This document shows positions 48,341 to 60,081 of a stretch of DNA of 64,000 bases, in pieces; position 1 is the first letter of the stretch, and each line of letters starts with the position of its first letter. The notes beneath the pieces are model-generated. The model was given only the letters and a program-made list of their open reading frames with translations, had not been told where the DNA came from and searched no databases. Source of the DNA: Raphanus sativus (Eukaryota > Streptophyta > Magnoliopsida > Brassicales > Brassicaceae); NCBI RefSeq assembly GCF_000801105.2, contig NC_079517.1:21585579-21649578 (forward strand), given 5' to 3'. The translations under genes were made by a program, and so were the position numbers.

Positions 48341-50518
48341 GAAAATTAATTGGAGAATGACATATTTGCAAACCGATTCCCACAATCGATCGACATCAAA
48401 CGCCCACCATCGATCGATTAGCTACCGCATCCATCAAAACGACATCGTCCATTGATCGACATAACCAGTACCACATCGATCGATATTAACCTGGACGACT
48501 TAAAGGACAAAATCGGAATTTCACCGATTAGGACAACACATGGGTATAAAAGTTTTACAACTTCAGCCACGAAAATTCAAACCTCTACACCTTTTACCCA
48601 GCAGCTTCCAGCACTCAGCAATTTTTCAATGGAGGACTGCAACACCATGAACAATTGATCCAACCATGCAGCTAGACGTGCACCATCGACCGCCACCACC
48701 ACATCACCATTGATCGACGCCATCAACAGAGCTCAATCTCGATTTCATGAACCTTATGATATCAGGAACGTTTCACTAACACCTGATGAATTTGGAATTT
48801 TCAGGGACACAGATGGCTATGCAAGAGCAATGGATGGAAGAGTTCTGCACATAACCAGGGAAGACATAGCAGACATCCTCCAAGTTGCTAATAGACCAGA
48901 AAACCTGTTCACACAGCAACGTGGCCATCCAGACATCCTAGCTCACGTCCAGGACAACCACCACGTCACCACAAGGGAGGATACAGTTCCTCTTACCTTC
49001 GGTCAACCCAGGAGTTCACCATCGATCGACATCGTTTCATCACCATCGATCGACGGCGGATATCCCAGATCGATCGACATACCAAGAGTCAGATCGACCG
49101 ATAGACGATTGGAGTTTGGACGACGTGCCTTCAATACTGATGGATCCAGGAGATTCAAATGGGAAGCAAAGGATGAATATGGTGTCTACAGAGATGAGTT
49201 TGGCTATACTAGAGGAGTTGATGGTGAAATCATCCATGTTACCAAGGAGCAAATAAGGAGAATTTTGGAGAGAGCATCACTTTTTCACAGAGGTTGCTTA
49301 CGCCTTCCAGTACACACACGCCCTTACCATGCATACAGACCACCACCAGTACCCTACAGTAGAGAGGAGATAGATGATATGGTGACTGATGTATGGAGAG
49401 CTCATGCACACCTTGAGGCAAACATGCATACATTGGTGGAAGACACTTTTCAGCCTTTGGATGTCAGTTACAAGGACTTCCAGAATGATATGGCTGAGAT
49501 AAGAGAGGAGCTTGGAAACATATTAACCATGCTTGAGAAAGAAGCTACGCCACCAATATCGACCGATAGAGTACCTGCACCATCGATCGACATCGGCAAG
49601 ACTACATCCAAGGACCGGCCAGAATGTTCATCACCTAAGAGAGATGAATGGGAGATCGCTTATATCAATACACGGATTAGAGACGTCTACAACCCTCTCA
49701 ACAACAATGTCGAATGGTTAAGCAAGAGGATGGATCTTCTACAGAAAGAGCTAGCATCAATTCGCATAAAAGATCAAGCTAAGAATGCTAATTTTCCATC
49801 GATCGACACACTGTATTCACCGTCGATCGACATAAGGTTCGCAGCACTGGAAGATAGGATGAAAGCATACGAGATGAAGCATGACAATTTCAGTTCACCT
49901 ATCCTGCGATACCAGGACACACTGTCACAACAGATGATCGAGCTACAACAAGACATGGGCATAGTTCAAGATCATCTTGGTCTTCGTGACAGAAACGCAA
50001 AATCGATCGACAGGCCTAGACCAATATCGATCGACATTCCTAGACCAATATCGATCGACATCGAGCCACCACCAGCGAAGAGAGCATGCACTAAAGCAGA
50101 AGTTGATGAAATCAAACATGAGCTGTACGAGGCTATGGATGCCATGGAAAGAAGAATAAATGAAAGAAGTGATGACATTGACGACACTCTCAACGAAAGA
50201 GTAACCAACCTTTGCAGAGCTACTGGTCCATTGAAGAATGAGATACGCAATATGCAGAGAAATCTTGAGTATCAAGGACAACGTTCAGCATCGCTCGACA
50301 CAGTTGATACTGAGTCGACCAACATAACTCTCAGCAAAACGACCGACGCGCATTTAGTAGCGTCGATCGACATCGAGTCCTTAGCAGACCGAGATCAGTT
50401 TATTCATGACAAGATCGATGCATTACAGAGCGAGCTGAAGGAATTGTCCGTATATACCTACCAGACCATCGACAGGAAGGTTGGCAACATCGAATTCATT
50501 GAAAATTCTGTGAGGTAG
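48341..50518 (+). pseudogene. Athila-derived SID-repeat coiled-coil ORF
   Basis: Continues in exactly the same frame as the protease ORF, separated only by stops at 48347, 48419 and 48656. The uninterrupted stretch is 48659-50518; it has no ATG until 48830. It shows many Ser-Ile-Asp-(Ile/Arg) repeats, nearly all encoded by TCGATCGAC. There are two copies of a D-E-(F/Y)-G-(I/V)-(F/Y)-R-D ... DG..(L/I)H(I/V) motif (about 48785-48880 and 49171-49266), and long Glu/Lys-rich helices with coiled-coil character in the C-terminal half. No enzymatic motif is recognisable. It takes the place normally held by RT-RH-IN, so the element is non-autonomous. Function unknown. Confidence 0.65.
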
Positions 50519-52035
50519 CTTCAAGATACAGTCCTCAAGATAGATAAGAAACAACTAAGGTCAGATTATGCCACAAGAAGCTTCGCTGCCACATGGTTCA
50601 ACAGTAGGAGACACAAGATTGATGATTGCTGTTCAATAATCAGCAGTTTCTGCACCCCATGAGTCACTCACCTACCACAGTCAAGCTAAATGACTATAAG
50701 AAAGCGCTGAGTGGGAGGCAACCCACTATTAAGTTTTCTTTATTTTCCTTTATTTTATTATTTTTCATTTTTGCTTTTATTTTTTGGATTTATTTTGCTG
50801 TTTTTATTAGATCCAAGTAGAATGATGATTCCGTCGACCGACATTTACCATTTATATTGCTCGACACCACACGACCATTACTAACGATCGACGTATACCA
50901 CTACGAATCGATCGACACCTTGTCGATCAGGTTTATTCATTCTAACTTGTTATATTTATTAATTATGATTTATTTTCTTTACCTCACCACCGGCTGTGTT
51001 ACACTGGGACAGTGTAATTTAAGTCGGAGGGGGGGGGGAGAGTTTACTAATATGTGTTTTTATTTTGGTTTTTATTCAAATTGTTTTTCAAAATTATTTT
51101 TCGCATGAGTATTAAATATGAACATTGATATAGATTTATATTTGATTGTCTGACCACTCTTTAGCACCATTCTAGATTACTGATCGCAGATAGTACTGAA
51201 GATGCTAAAGTGGATCAACATGTCATCTATATTCACTAGCTAAGATTGTTTGAAGGAACCAAAGCTGACCTCCAACACTAATACTGACTTATTTGCTTAT
51301 CTTGAGGCTTAGAAATCACTGGATCGGAATCCTCTTACAAGTCTGGAAGGTAAAAAGTCTGTGTGTTTCTGGTTCCCTTCCTTCTCTCTCTTCAGCGTCT
51401 CAAGATCTAAATTTATGTTAAAAAGATTGAAATGATTTCTTGAGAGGCAGAGGGGTAGGAGTGTCTCCTGCGACCCCAGTATTCTAAATCTCAAGGATGA
51501 TCACACATTATGGAAACAAGGGATAGGTAAATTACCAAAGACCCCATTATTCGCTACACTTTGTCAAAAATGTATGAGTTACAATGCAAATGTCAATGAG
51601 ATGGACTAGATGACCTTTGTGGCATCGAAACCCGTTGAAATTGAAACTAATAAGAGATTCAGAAAAGGGAGATGAGGGGAGAAAGGGATCAGAGAAGACT
51701 ACCTATGTGTTCAGATACTTGTTGGAGTTGAATCCATGTGTCCTTTGATCGATACTCCCAAGGTAAAGCTTGCACTTTTATTTTATGTTAAGAAATGAGG
51801 TTAGTAGAGGGGAATTTCAGATGAGATTTGCTAAGTTGTTGACTAGATGAGTTTGGTTGCTAAGCTAGGATAATGCATAATGAACTTCTGTGATTATGAT
51901 GTTTAGACATGGATTGTAAACCCATAGAGTGATGACTTCAGTATTTTGAATCTTTGAGTTCCTGTTGTTTTCAAACCTTTTCCAAGGACTACTGTTTTTG
52001 CTTGAGGACAAGCAAAGGAGTAAGTCTGGGGGAGT
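50519..52035 (+). other. Athila 3' noncoding internal region with polypurine tract
   Basis: No gene. It includes a GTGGGAGGCAACCCACT segment (50711-50727), a G run (51032-51040) and, at the end, the polypurine tract GTCTGGGGGAG (52024-52034) before the 3' LTR. Confidence 0.6.
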
Positions 52036-53400
52036 TGATATACCATGGATTTTACCCGTTTTTAACCATGGTATACTTGTATTTTATTATATATTTAATC
52101 TGTTTTCTAGCCTGTTAGGTATGTTTTCAGGTTCAGGAGCATTTCGTGAGAAAGTGATGTTTTTGGAGCATTTTGGAGTACAAGAGATGATATACCCGAG
52201 TTGACCATTCAAGACCAAGTCGGAAGTCAACATTGCGATTATAATCGATCGATACTCATCCAGAGTTGTCGATCGATGTAGCTGAGAAGATCCGCGTACT
52301 AGAAAATTATAATCGATCGATACACATCAGTGTTGTCGATCGATATCGAGGACGAAATGGTTTAACCGACCACTTCACCAAGACTTCACCAAATTACGAG
52401 ATTGCCCCTGACGAGTTTTTAACCCTGACGAGTTTTTAACCTAATGGAAATGCTTAAATATTCCTGCTAAGTATTTTTTGACGGCAACTTCGAAAGAAGC
52501 AAGCTTTTGACAACTCAAGAGAAAAGCAGATAGTGTGAGAGAGAGACTAGAGTTTTATATTGTTTTGAGAGATTGGAGAGATTTCTCATCTCCTTTTGTA
52601 TTTCTACTTGTTTCTATCTATGCAATTCTTTCATCTATCCATTGTCATGAATTGCTTAGCTATGTCTGAGTAGTCTACTTGTTAGATCTAGGGTTTAAAT
52701 AGGTTTGTGGGATTAGCCCCAAACTATAATTGCTAAGTTGTGGTACTCATCAAATGGATTGCACCCTATGCTTGTTCTAGATTAGCTAACTAGAATATAG
52801 ATTACTAGGATCTTTGATTATCTTGAATTATCCATTTGAGCTAGCTTGTCTCCCGTTGAGAAGAGCGACAGCCCTCCTTGAGACCTAGTGTTCATTATCG
52901 GCTCGCGCCTAGGCATATCTAGAAGCCGTCGATCGATATCCCAACATGTGAATCGATGGCCGAGCGGAAGGTGTATCGATCGATATCTCAAAAGGATATC
53001 GATCGACTCTTTTTCTGTGTCAACATACGATAGTTGAGGCCATAGATTTAGATTATTTAACCAGTGATACATCACTTGAGTTAAGCGGCTGAGATCTATA
53101 GTATCATGCAAGCAACTTGTTAAAGCATTTATAGAAATTATAATCTTCATTCATGAATAAAAGCCCTATGTCTAGCACTCTTTATCACATTTAAACAACC
53201 TATTGTTAGTTAGAGCAACTACCTTCCTCATTTTAGGAATTGTTACTTTTATTTCCATCATATAAACCAATTTCACCTAGGATTGATTAGTAGATTTTAT
53301 TTAATTGGTTCCCTAGCTCCTCGTGATTCGATCCCTAAGTACTACAGCTGTACCTCTTATTTGAGAGAGTAAGCTCTACTGGGTAATTTGAGCACTATCA
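52036..53400 (+). repeat. 3' LTR of the Athila-lineage element
   Basis: 1,365 bp from TGATATACCATGG to GAGCACTATCA, directly after a polypurine tract. The terminal TGATA/TATCA is Athila-like. Seven TCGATCGA palindromes occur inside it. A second, truncated and inverted copy of its last about 390 bp is at 57701-58088. The element's 5' LTR is missing. Confidence 0.8.
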
Positions 53401-53986
53401 GGAAGCTAGCAATGAGTATGCTGCCTTGATGGAGGAACGATTGGCAAATTTCCCGAGTCGGGAAGAGCTTGATGGCCAGCTTACTTTGATCCAACAGTTG
53501 CGATCAAAGTTGAGTGCATCGCAGGCGAGCGAGCAGCAGCGAGCGAAGGAGGTCGAAGACCTGAAGGTGTTACTGACAGCTAATGCGGCAGAGAAGGTCT
53601 CGCTCGAGGGGGACCTTGAATCTTTGAAGGGGAAGTTTAGACGAGAGGCTAAGTTGCGAGAAAAATCGGCTCGGAGGGAGAGGCGAGCTGCTTGTAGGTT
53701 GGTAGCGAAGGGTTACAATGCTGCTCTTGATAAGGCAAGGGAGACTATTCAGAGGAGGAAAGCGGAAAGTGCTGCGGAGATACGCTTGCAGGAGGTCCGT
53801 GCGAAGATCGAGGCTTTAACCGAATACGGGGAAGGCGGCTATGAACTCGAGGAGGAGCTGGAGCGTCTTAAGAGCTTGGAGACGTCAGTGGAGATTGATT
53901 ACGGCCTGGCTGTGGTGTCGGATGACTCTCTTAGGGGTCTCGACTTTCCTCAAGTCTCTGGTGATTCGGTCAATAAAGAAGATTGA
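53401..53986 (+). pseudogene. Tat 2 antisense gene, 3' part (coiled coil)
   Basis: Resumes immediately after the Athila LTR. The open frame runs EASNEYAALMEERLANF... to a stop at 53984-53986 and is almost entirely heptad-type coiled coil rich in Arg, Lys, Glu and Leu (REAKLREKSARRERRAACR), with an acidic C-terminal tail. It matches in style the C-terminal halves of the antisense genes of Tat 1 and Tat 3. The upstream exons are at 45075-45984, so the gene is split by 7.4 kb of Athila. Confidence 0.65.
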
Positions 53987-54465
53987 ATGACGTCGATTGG
54001 ACCGACGTTTTATGTTTTATTTTTTTAAAGACTTTGTTTGCTTTGTTTTTGTTGTTTATGTATGTTGTGTTTTGTTGTTGTTGAAGAATATTATATATGT
54101 TTTCAATAGATTAATGGATGATACCTTTAATCTGGGTTTGTATATTTTTGTTTAGTGTCTTTTAGATATTTTTGATGAAGTAGAGACTGATCAGGAATCT
54201 ACTTTGTTGGAGTTCTCGTGACGAACAATGTTTTGTTAGAAGATTATTTGGTTGTTTGGGCTGCGCTCGATGTTGAGCTGCCTCCGTACCCTTTTTCGCG
54301 GGATCAAGCCGATTCGTAGTTCTGAAAATCGTTTTTTGTTTTATGTCGTTGGTGGCCCCCAGTTCGATGTTAGATCGGAGATGGGACGTCGAAGTTAATT
54401 GTAGTATCTTTTGAGGTTGTAGGCGTTCCACGGTCTTAATTTGGGGCGTCCCATTTTGCATTTTT
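53987..54465. other. Noncoding spacer of Tat 2 between antisense gene and integrase
   Basis: T-rich 3' end of the antisense gene, then at 54281-54323 the conserved GTACCCTTTTTCGCGGGATC hairpin segment shared with Tat 1 (43554-43600). No gene. Confidence 0.55.
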
Positions 54466-57400
54466 CTAGTTCGTAGACGCCACCGCGAACTTTAGGCCTT
54501 CCCATCTCGTTCCTAATTTCCCTGCGCCATTTTCTTTTGGTCCATCGAACACTTTTCGTAGCACTAGGTCGTCGATCGAGAAGCTGCGGCCTCTTACATT
54601 TGAATCGTAGTAACGAGCAGCGGCTTGCTGGTAATTCTGGATGCGTACCGTAGCTCGTTCTCGACGTTCTTCGATCATGTCCAAATATTCGAGCAACATT
54701 TCTTTGTTTATTTCGACGTTATCGGGGCATATTCCTCGTCGCTGAGACGAGACCTCGATCTCGGGTGGTATTACTGCTTCGATTCCGTACGATAGAGAGA
54801 ACAGTGTTTCTTGGGTTGCTGTATGGGGCGTTGTTCGGCACTCCCAGAGCACTCCGTTCAGTTCTTCGCTCCATTTAGATTTTTTGAGATCGAGTCTCTT
54901 CTTTAAGTTGTTTACTATCGTTATGTTCGTGGCTTCGGCTTGCCCGTTACACTTTGGGTATCGAGGGCCTGCGAACTTTAACTTGATCTTCCACTTGTCG
55001 CAGAAATCTTTGATAACCTTCGAGATGAATTGGGAACCATTATCCGTGATTATTTCGTACGGGAGGCCATGTCGACAAACGATGTTCTTCCAAAGGAATC
55101 GAAGCTGTGCTGGCCCCGACGAGACGAAGGGTCCCACTATATCCATGGACCACTTCATGAATGGGTACGGTGAATATATGATTGACAACTTTTGTGTTGG
55201 TTGATGCAACATAGGCGCATGCTGTTGGCACCTGTCACACCTTGCTGCGAACTGTTCGCTGTCGCTAATGATAGTTGGCGAGAAATAACCATGCTTTTTT
55301 ATTTTGATTGCCAAGAAAACGCATGATCTGTCGTGAGTTTTCTTGAGAATGATCGAAGCTTCTTTTGGCGATGCGCATAATAGATACGGCTCACTGAAGG
55401 TTCTCTTAAAGATTTTTCCTTCCATGATGCAATAGCGCGATCTCCGGGCTTTTAAATTTCGAGCTTCCCATCTTTCAGGTGGAAGTTCCCCGGTCTCAAT
55501 GTAATTGAATATTAGGGTTCTCCAATCCGGCCTGCTCTCGAGCTCGTCCTGGAAAGGTTTCTGTGATTCGTTGTTCACCTCGTGAACATGTATCTCTTCG
55601 GGAACTGATCGAGCAGGCGCCGTCCTTGCAACACCTGATCGAGTTCTCCGAGAGGACTCGCCTGAAGTCCTTTGGTTCTGCGGAGCTTCGAGTAACTCCT
55701 CCTCGGATTCTTGGATGTGTCCCTTAGATTTACTGCGGGTGACGATTTCCTCGACCAGCGGGAGATCGTCTTCACCGTTGGCGATCCCGCGATCCCTCTG
55801 CGAGGGATGTCTATACTGGGTCGATCTATTCCTTCTACCGGATTTACTCTTCTTATGGCTGGATTTGACGTTTATGCTAAGGCAGCGAGGGCGTCTGCTG
55901 ATGTGTTTTCTCCCCTTGGAATTCTTGTAAGCTCGAATTCGTCGAATTGCTGTGCAATTCCCCTTATTACTGCTAGGTAGGCTTCCATCCTTTCATTTTT
56001 AGCCTCATACTCGCCGTGGAATTGGCTTGTGACGAGCTGTGAGTCACTGAAGGCGCTTATCTTCCGGGCTCCGATGCTTTGGACGAGTCGTAGTCCGGCG
56101 ATCAGGGACTCGTAATCGGCTTCATTGTTTGACGCGTTGAAGCCTAGGCAGAAAGATTGTTCGATCACCTCTCCAGTTGGGGATTCAAGCTGTATTCTAA
56201 CACCTGACCCCTGCTTCGGTGAGGCTCCATCGACATGGAGTTTCCATTTCCTGGTTTTGTCATCAGTGTCAGTTTTGCTGGGAACGAGCTCGATAATAAA
56301 ATCTGCTAGTACTTGTGCTTCCGAGCTCGTTCGTGGCTTGTACTCAATGTCGTATTCTCCGAGCTCGATCGCCCACTTCGCTAATCTTCCGGATTGGCTC
56401 TGGCTGTGTAAGACCGTTTGTAATGGTTGCAACGTCATTATCATGATCGTGTGGGATTGGAAATATGGTCTTAATTTTTGCGCGGCGTTCACCACTGCTA
56501 GGGCCAATTTTCCATTATGGGATATCTTGTTTCGGCGTCGAACAGAGATTTGCTGACGTAGTACACCGGTTTTTGTTCGTTGTTTTCTTCGCTAACTAGA
56601 ATTCCGCTCACTTCGTGTTCAGATAAGATAGGGGGTTCGCTTATATAAGCTTTAAGTTCGCTGAGGGATGCATCGTAATCGGCGTTCCATTCAAACTTTT
56701 TGTTTCCTTTAAGGAGCTCGTAAAATGGAAGGCATCAATCCGTTGATCTCAATATAAAGCGGTTTAGTGCAGCGATCTTTCCGGTGATTCTTTACACGTC
56801 TTTAATCGACTTCGGGGGCAGGGTTTTGATAAGCGCTGAAATCTGTTTAGGATTGGCTTCAATCCCTCTTTTGGTCACGAGGTATCCCAGAAATTCTCCA
56901 GACGCCATTCCAAACGTACATTTGGTCGGGTTTAGTTTCATTCCAAACTTATTGAGGATGTTGAAGCATTCTTGGAGTTGAAGAACGTGGTCGCTGGCTA
57001 TTGAGGACTTCACGAGCATATCGTCTATGTAAACCTCCATCGTTTTTCGAGTTGGTTGGAGAACATTTTGTTTACCAGCCTCTGGTAGGTCGCTCCGGCG
57101 TTCTTCAGTCCGAAGGGCATCACTTTGGAACAGAACGTTCCCCGCTCGGTGATGAAACTCGTTTTTCCTGATCCTCGGGATTCATGAGGATTTGGTTGTA
57201 TCCAGAGAATTCGTCCATAAAGGAGAGTAGCTCGTGTCCTGCCGTAGCTTCGACCAACCGGTCTATATGGGGTAATGGGAAACTGTCTTTCAGGCAGGCT
57301 TTATTCAGATCTGTGAAATCAATGGAGACTCTCCACTTCCCATTCTTTTTCTTTACGATGACCGGGTTGGCGAGTCAGTCTGGGTATTATTTTCAATAGT

Positions 57401-57700
57401 TTGTCGACTTTGTCGTTTACTTCTTTAGCTCGTTCTGGCCCAAGCTTTCTTCGTTTCTGTTTGATCGGCTTAAATGTGGGATCGACGTTAAGGTCGTGCG
57501 ATTCGACGTTGATATCGATACCAGGCATGTCAGCAGCGGACCATGCGAATGTGTTGATATTTTCTCTTAGGAAGATTATTAGGTCGTCCCTGATCTTTGG
57601 TTGGAGATCACATCCAATGCTAACGCATTTCTTCGGGGACTGCGGATCTAGGGAAACAATACATGAGAGATCCTTCTCAGGATCTCTTGTCGAGGGATCT
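54466..57700 (-). pseudogene. Tat 2 pol: RT, RNase H, archaeal-type RNase H, integrase
   Basis: Read on the - strand from 57700: the pre-RT segment (AWSAADMPGIDINV), the RT N-terminus (KPIKQKRRKLGPERAKEVND), RT with YIDDM (about 57020), and RNase H (WAIELGEYDIEYKPR, about 56400). Then comes a second, archaeal-type RNase H (LHVDGASPKQGSG ... NNEADYESLIAGL, about 56250-56080), typical of the Tat lineage. Integrase follows (55578-54466) with HHCC-like CDRCQQH, MDIVGPF, DNGSQF and CNGQAEATN. Several frameshifts break RT. The integrase core lacks roughly 25-30 residues between MDIVGPF and the next conserved helix. Gag and protease are absent: the sequence stops at an inverted Athila LTR fragment at 57701. 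Not functional. Confidence 0.8.
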
Positions 57701-58088
57701 TGATAGTGCTCAAGTTACCCAGTAGAGCTTACTCTCTCAAATAAGAGGTACAGCTGTAGTACTTAGGGATCGAATCACGAGGAGCTAGGGAACCAATTAA
57801 ATAAAATCTACTAATCAATCCTAGGCAAGGTTGGTTTATATGATGAAAGTAAAAAGTAACAATTCCTAAAATGAGCAAGGTAGTTGCTCTAACTAACAAT
57901 ATGATGGGTTGTTAAATGTGATAAAGAGTGCTAGACATAGGGCTTTTATTCAGGAATGGAGATTATAATCTCTATAAATGCTTTAATAAGTTGCTTGCAT
58001 GGTACAATAGATCTCAGCCGCTTAACTCTAGTGATGTCTCACTGGTTAAATAATCTAGATCTTTGGCCTCAACTGTCGTATGTTGATA
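57701..58088 (-). repeat. Truncated inverted Athila LTR fragment
   Basis: Starts TGATAGTGCTCAAGTTACCC and matches the reverse complement of 53400 back to about 53022 with scattered differences. Similarity ends near TATGTTGA at about 58088. It separates Tat 2 pol from Tat 3. Confidence 0.85.
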
Positions 58089-58167
58089 CTCTTGTCTTCA
58101 TGTAACGTCTTCCCATCTTTTATCCTCGGATCTTGCCATTTCGCGTACTAATCCCCAAAGCTTTTCA

Positions 58168-60081
58168 ATGGCAGAAGTAAGCGAGTCGGAGAAGAGAACA
58201 AACTCCTCGTCGTCTAGATCCAGCAGCCCACCGTCACGCCACAGAAAAGATGCGCAAAATCCTCTGACCCCAGCTCCCTTATCGTTTGTTTCTTCGGGAT
58301 CCCGCAAGTGGGTCCCACATCAACGGTTAGAGAGGATGAGCTGTGCGATTGGCAAAAAAGTATTCACTTCCCTCTTCCGTCGTCCTCCGCATTCCTGGAT
58401 TATCGGAACGTGCTTCCGGTGGTAGACCCGAGGAGATTGCTATTTATGAAGCTTTCTTCGAATCTGGCTTCAGGGGTAACGTACCGTCGTTGATAGTGAG
58501 TCTCTGCAACTATTTCCATATCTCTCCATCTCAGCTTAATCCTCCAGCCTGGCGCATCCTTATAGCCATCCAAAGCCTGGTAGATGAGGAGGGCCAGGCT
58601 TTTGGAGTTAATGAAGTACTCTTCGCCTATCATCTGGCTCCGATTAATGGACATGAGGGGCGGTTTCACCTTCGTCCAAGATCTAGGCTTCCCATAGTTG
58701 AGGAGCTTCCCAAGACTGATCGTAAGAGATTGGCTTTCGTGAAGAAATGGCCAGAACGATATGTTTTCATGACCCTCCCAGGATCTCATTATCGATGGAA
58801 CTTCGTAGGTAAGAGGTTTTAACAGATGCTCTTTTTATGAATTTCAGAATCTATCTGATTTGAATTTCCTTTTTCTTCCAGAGGGGATTCATTCTGCTCC
58901 TGTCGAGGGTGAATGCAATGTTCTTCGGGCACGGAAACTTCCTCTTGAGCAACGCCGTGTAACCCATCTTCTCAGTCCGGAGGGGGTTGCACCGTAGCAA
59001 ACTATGGGGTAAGTTATCTCTTCGCGACTTATAGGTATTTATTTTTCGTATAATAAATCACAGAATATCCCTTTTCAGGAGACACAAGGGAAGGAAGCCC
59101 GGAAGATCCGATGGTAGCTTTTAAGAAGGCCACATATGCTATATCGGCAAGGTGGGATTCGTCCAGCAGGAATGCTTCGGGTGATGGAGCCACGACTGCT
59201 GGCAATAAGCGCATGATGATACGGAGGAGCAGCGATTCCTCTCCATATCGAGGCAGCAGGCCTAGGGAAGGCGTAAGCACGCGCTCGCAACGACCGTCAT
59301 TGACCGGATACTCGTCCGGAGGATTGTCTGACGTGCTGGCTGATTTGAATGCAAACGTATTTGCACGGATGCAGGATCTTCCCCTGGACAAGGATTTCTC
59401 TGGGATTATCCAGCAGGTTCAGGGCGAACTTCTTCAGGTGAGGTACAAATAGTACCTTATATTATGAATCCGCAGTTTATGAGACTTGGTTTTCCTGCGC
59501 AGGTCCTCTCTCATTTGCATCATCTGAAGGACCGAATAGTGGAGGAGGGTTCGTCTATGAATCGAGACGAGGTTTCGGAACTGTCCCGTCAATTATCTGA
59601 GGGGAAGAGTACGCGTGTCGCGAAGGAACTGGAGCTGAGGGACCTTCAAGCGAAGATCCGAGCCATCGAGGGTTCAGTAGAAATTGCTTCGGCTGAATCG
59701 CTTCAACTGAGCCGAGAGAAGCAAGAGTTGGAGGAGACTATCGTTGAACTTCGAACGGAGGCGGAGACTTCGAAAAACATGACGACTATGGCCGTGAACG
59801 GTGCAAGGATCGTCGCCCGTTGGGAAGTAATGAGAGAGTGGCTCAAAGGGCAGACCCAGAAATGGAACTTGCATAAGGAGTTTTTCCAGTATAAAACGGT
59901 GGTTTTGGCTGAGGCGGAATTCAAGGGTGCCGAACATCCTTCCTTTGAAGATGAACCAGCTATTCCTTCATCTAGGCGTGGCAGGTCTTATAGGATATTT
60001 GAACTCCTTCTTGTAATAGCGGCCCTGCGTGGCCCATCCTTGCTAAAACAATGTTTTTCGTATGCTTTTCTGGTCCTTTGA
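58168..60081 (+). pseudogene. Tat 3 antisense gene (Transposase_28-like plus coiled coil)
   Basis: ATG at 58168 (MAEVSESEKRTNSSSSRSSS). Two frameshifts near 58310-58350 lead into a good Transposase_28-like domain at 58350-58808 (IAIYEAFFESGFRG, PSQLNPPAWRILIAIQSLVDEEG, FHLRPRS, KRLAFVKKWPERYVFM). A donor follows at 58809, an exon at about 58882-59008, another from about 59080 with a Ser/Arg-rich segment, and a last exon from about 59504 encoding a coiled coil (LSRQLSEGKSTRVAKELELR). The frame closes at 60079-60081. This is the most complete of the three antisense genes. It lies downstream of, and opposite to, Tat 3 integrase. Function unknown. Confidence 0.65.
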
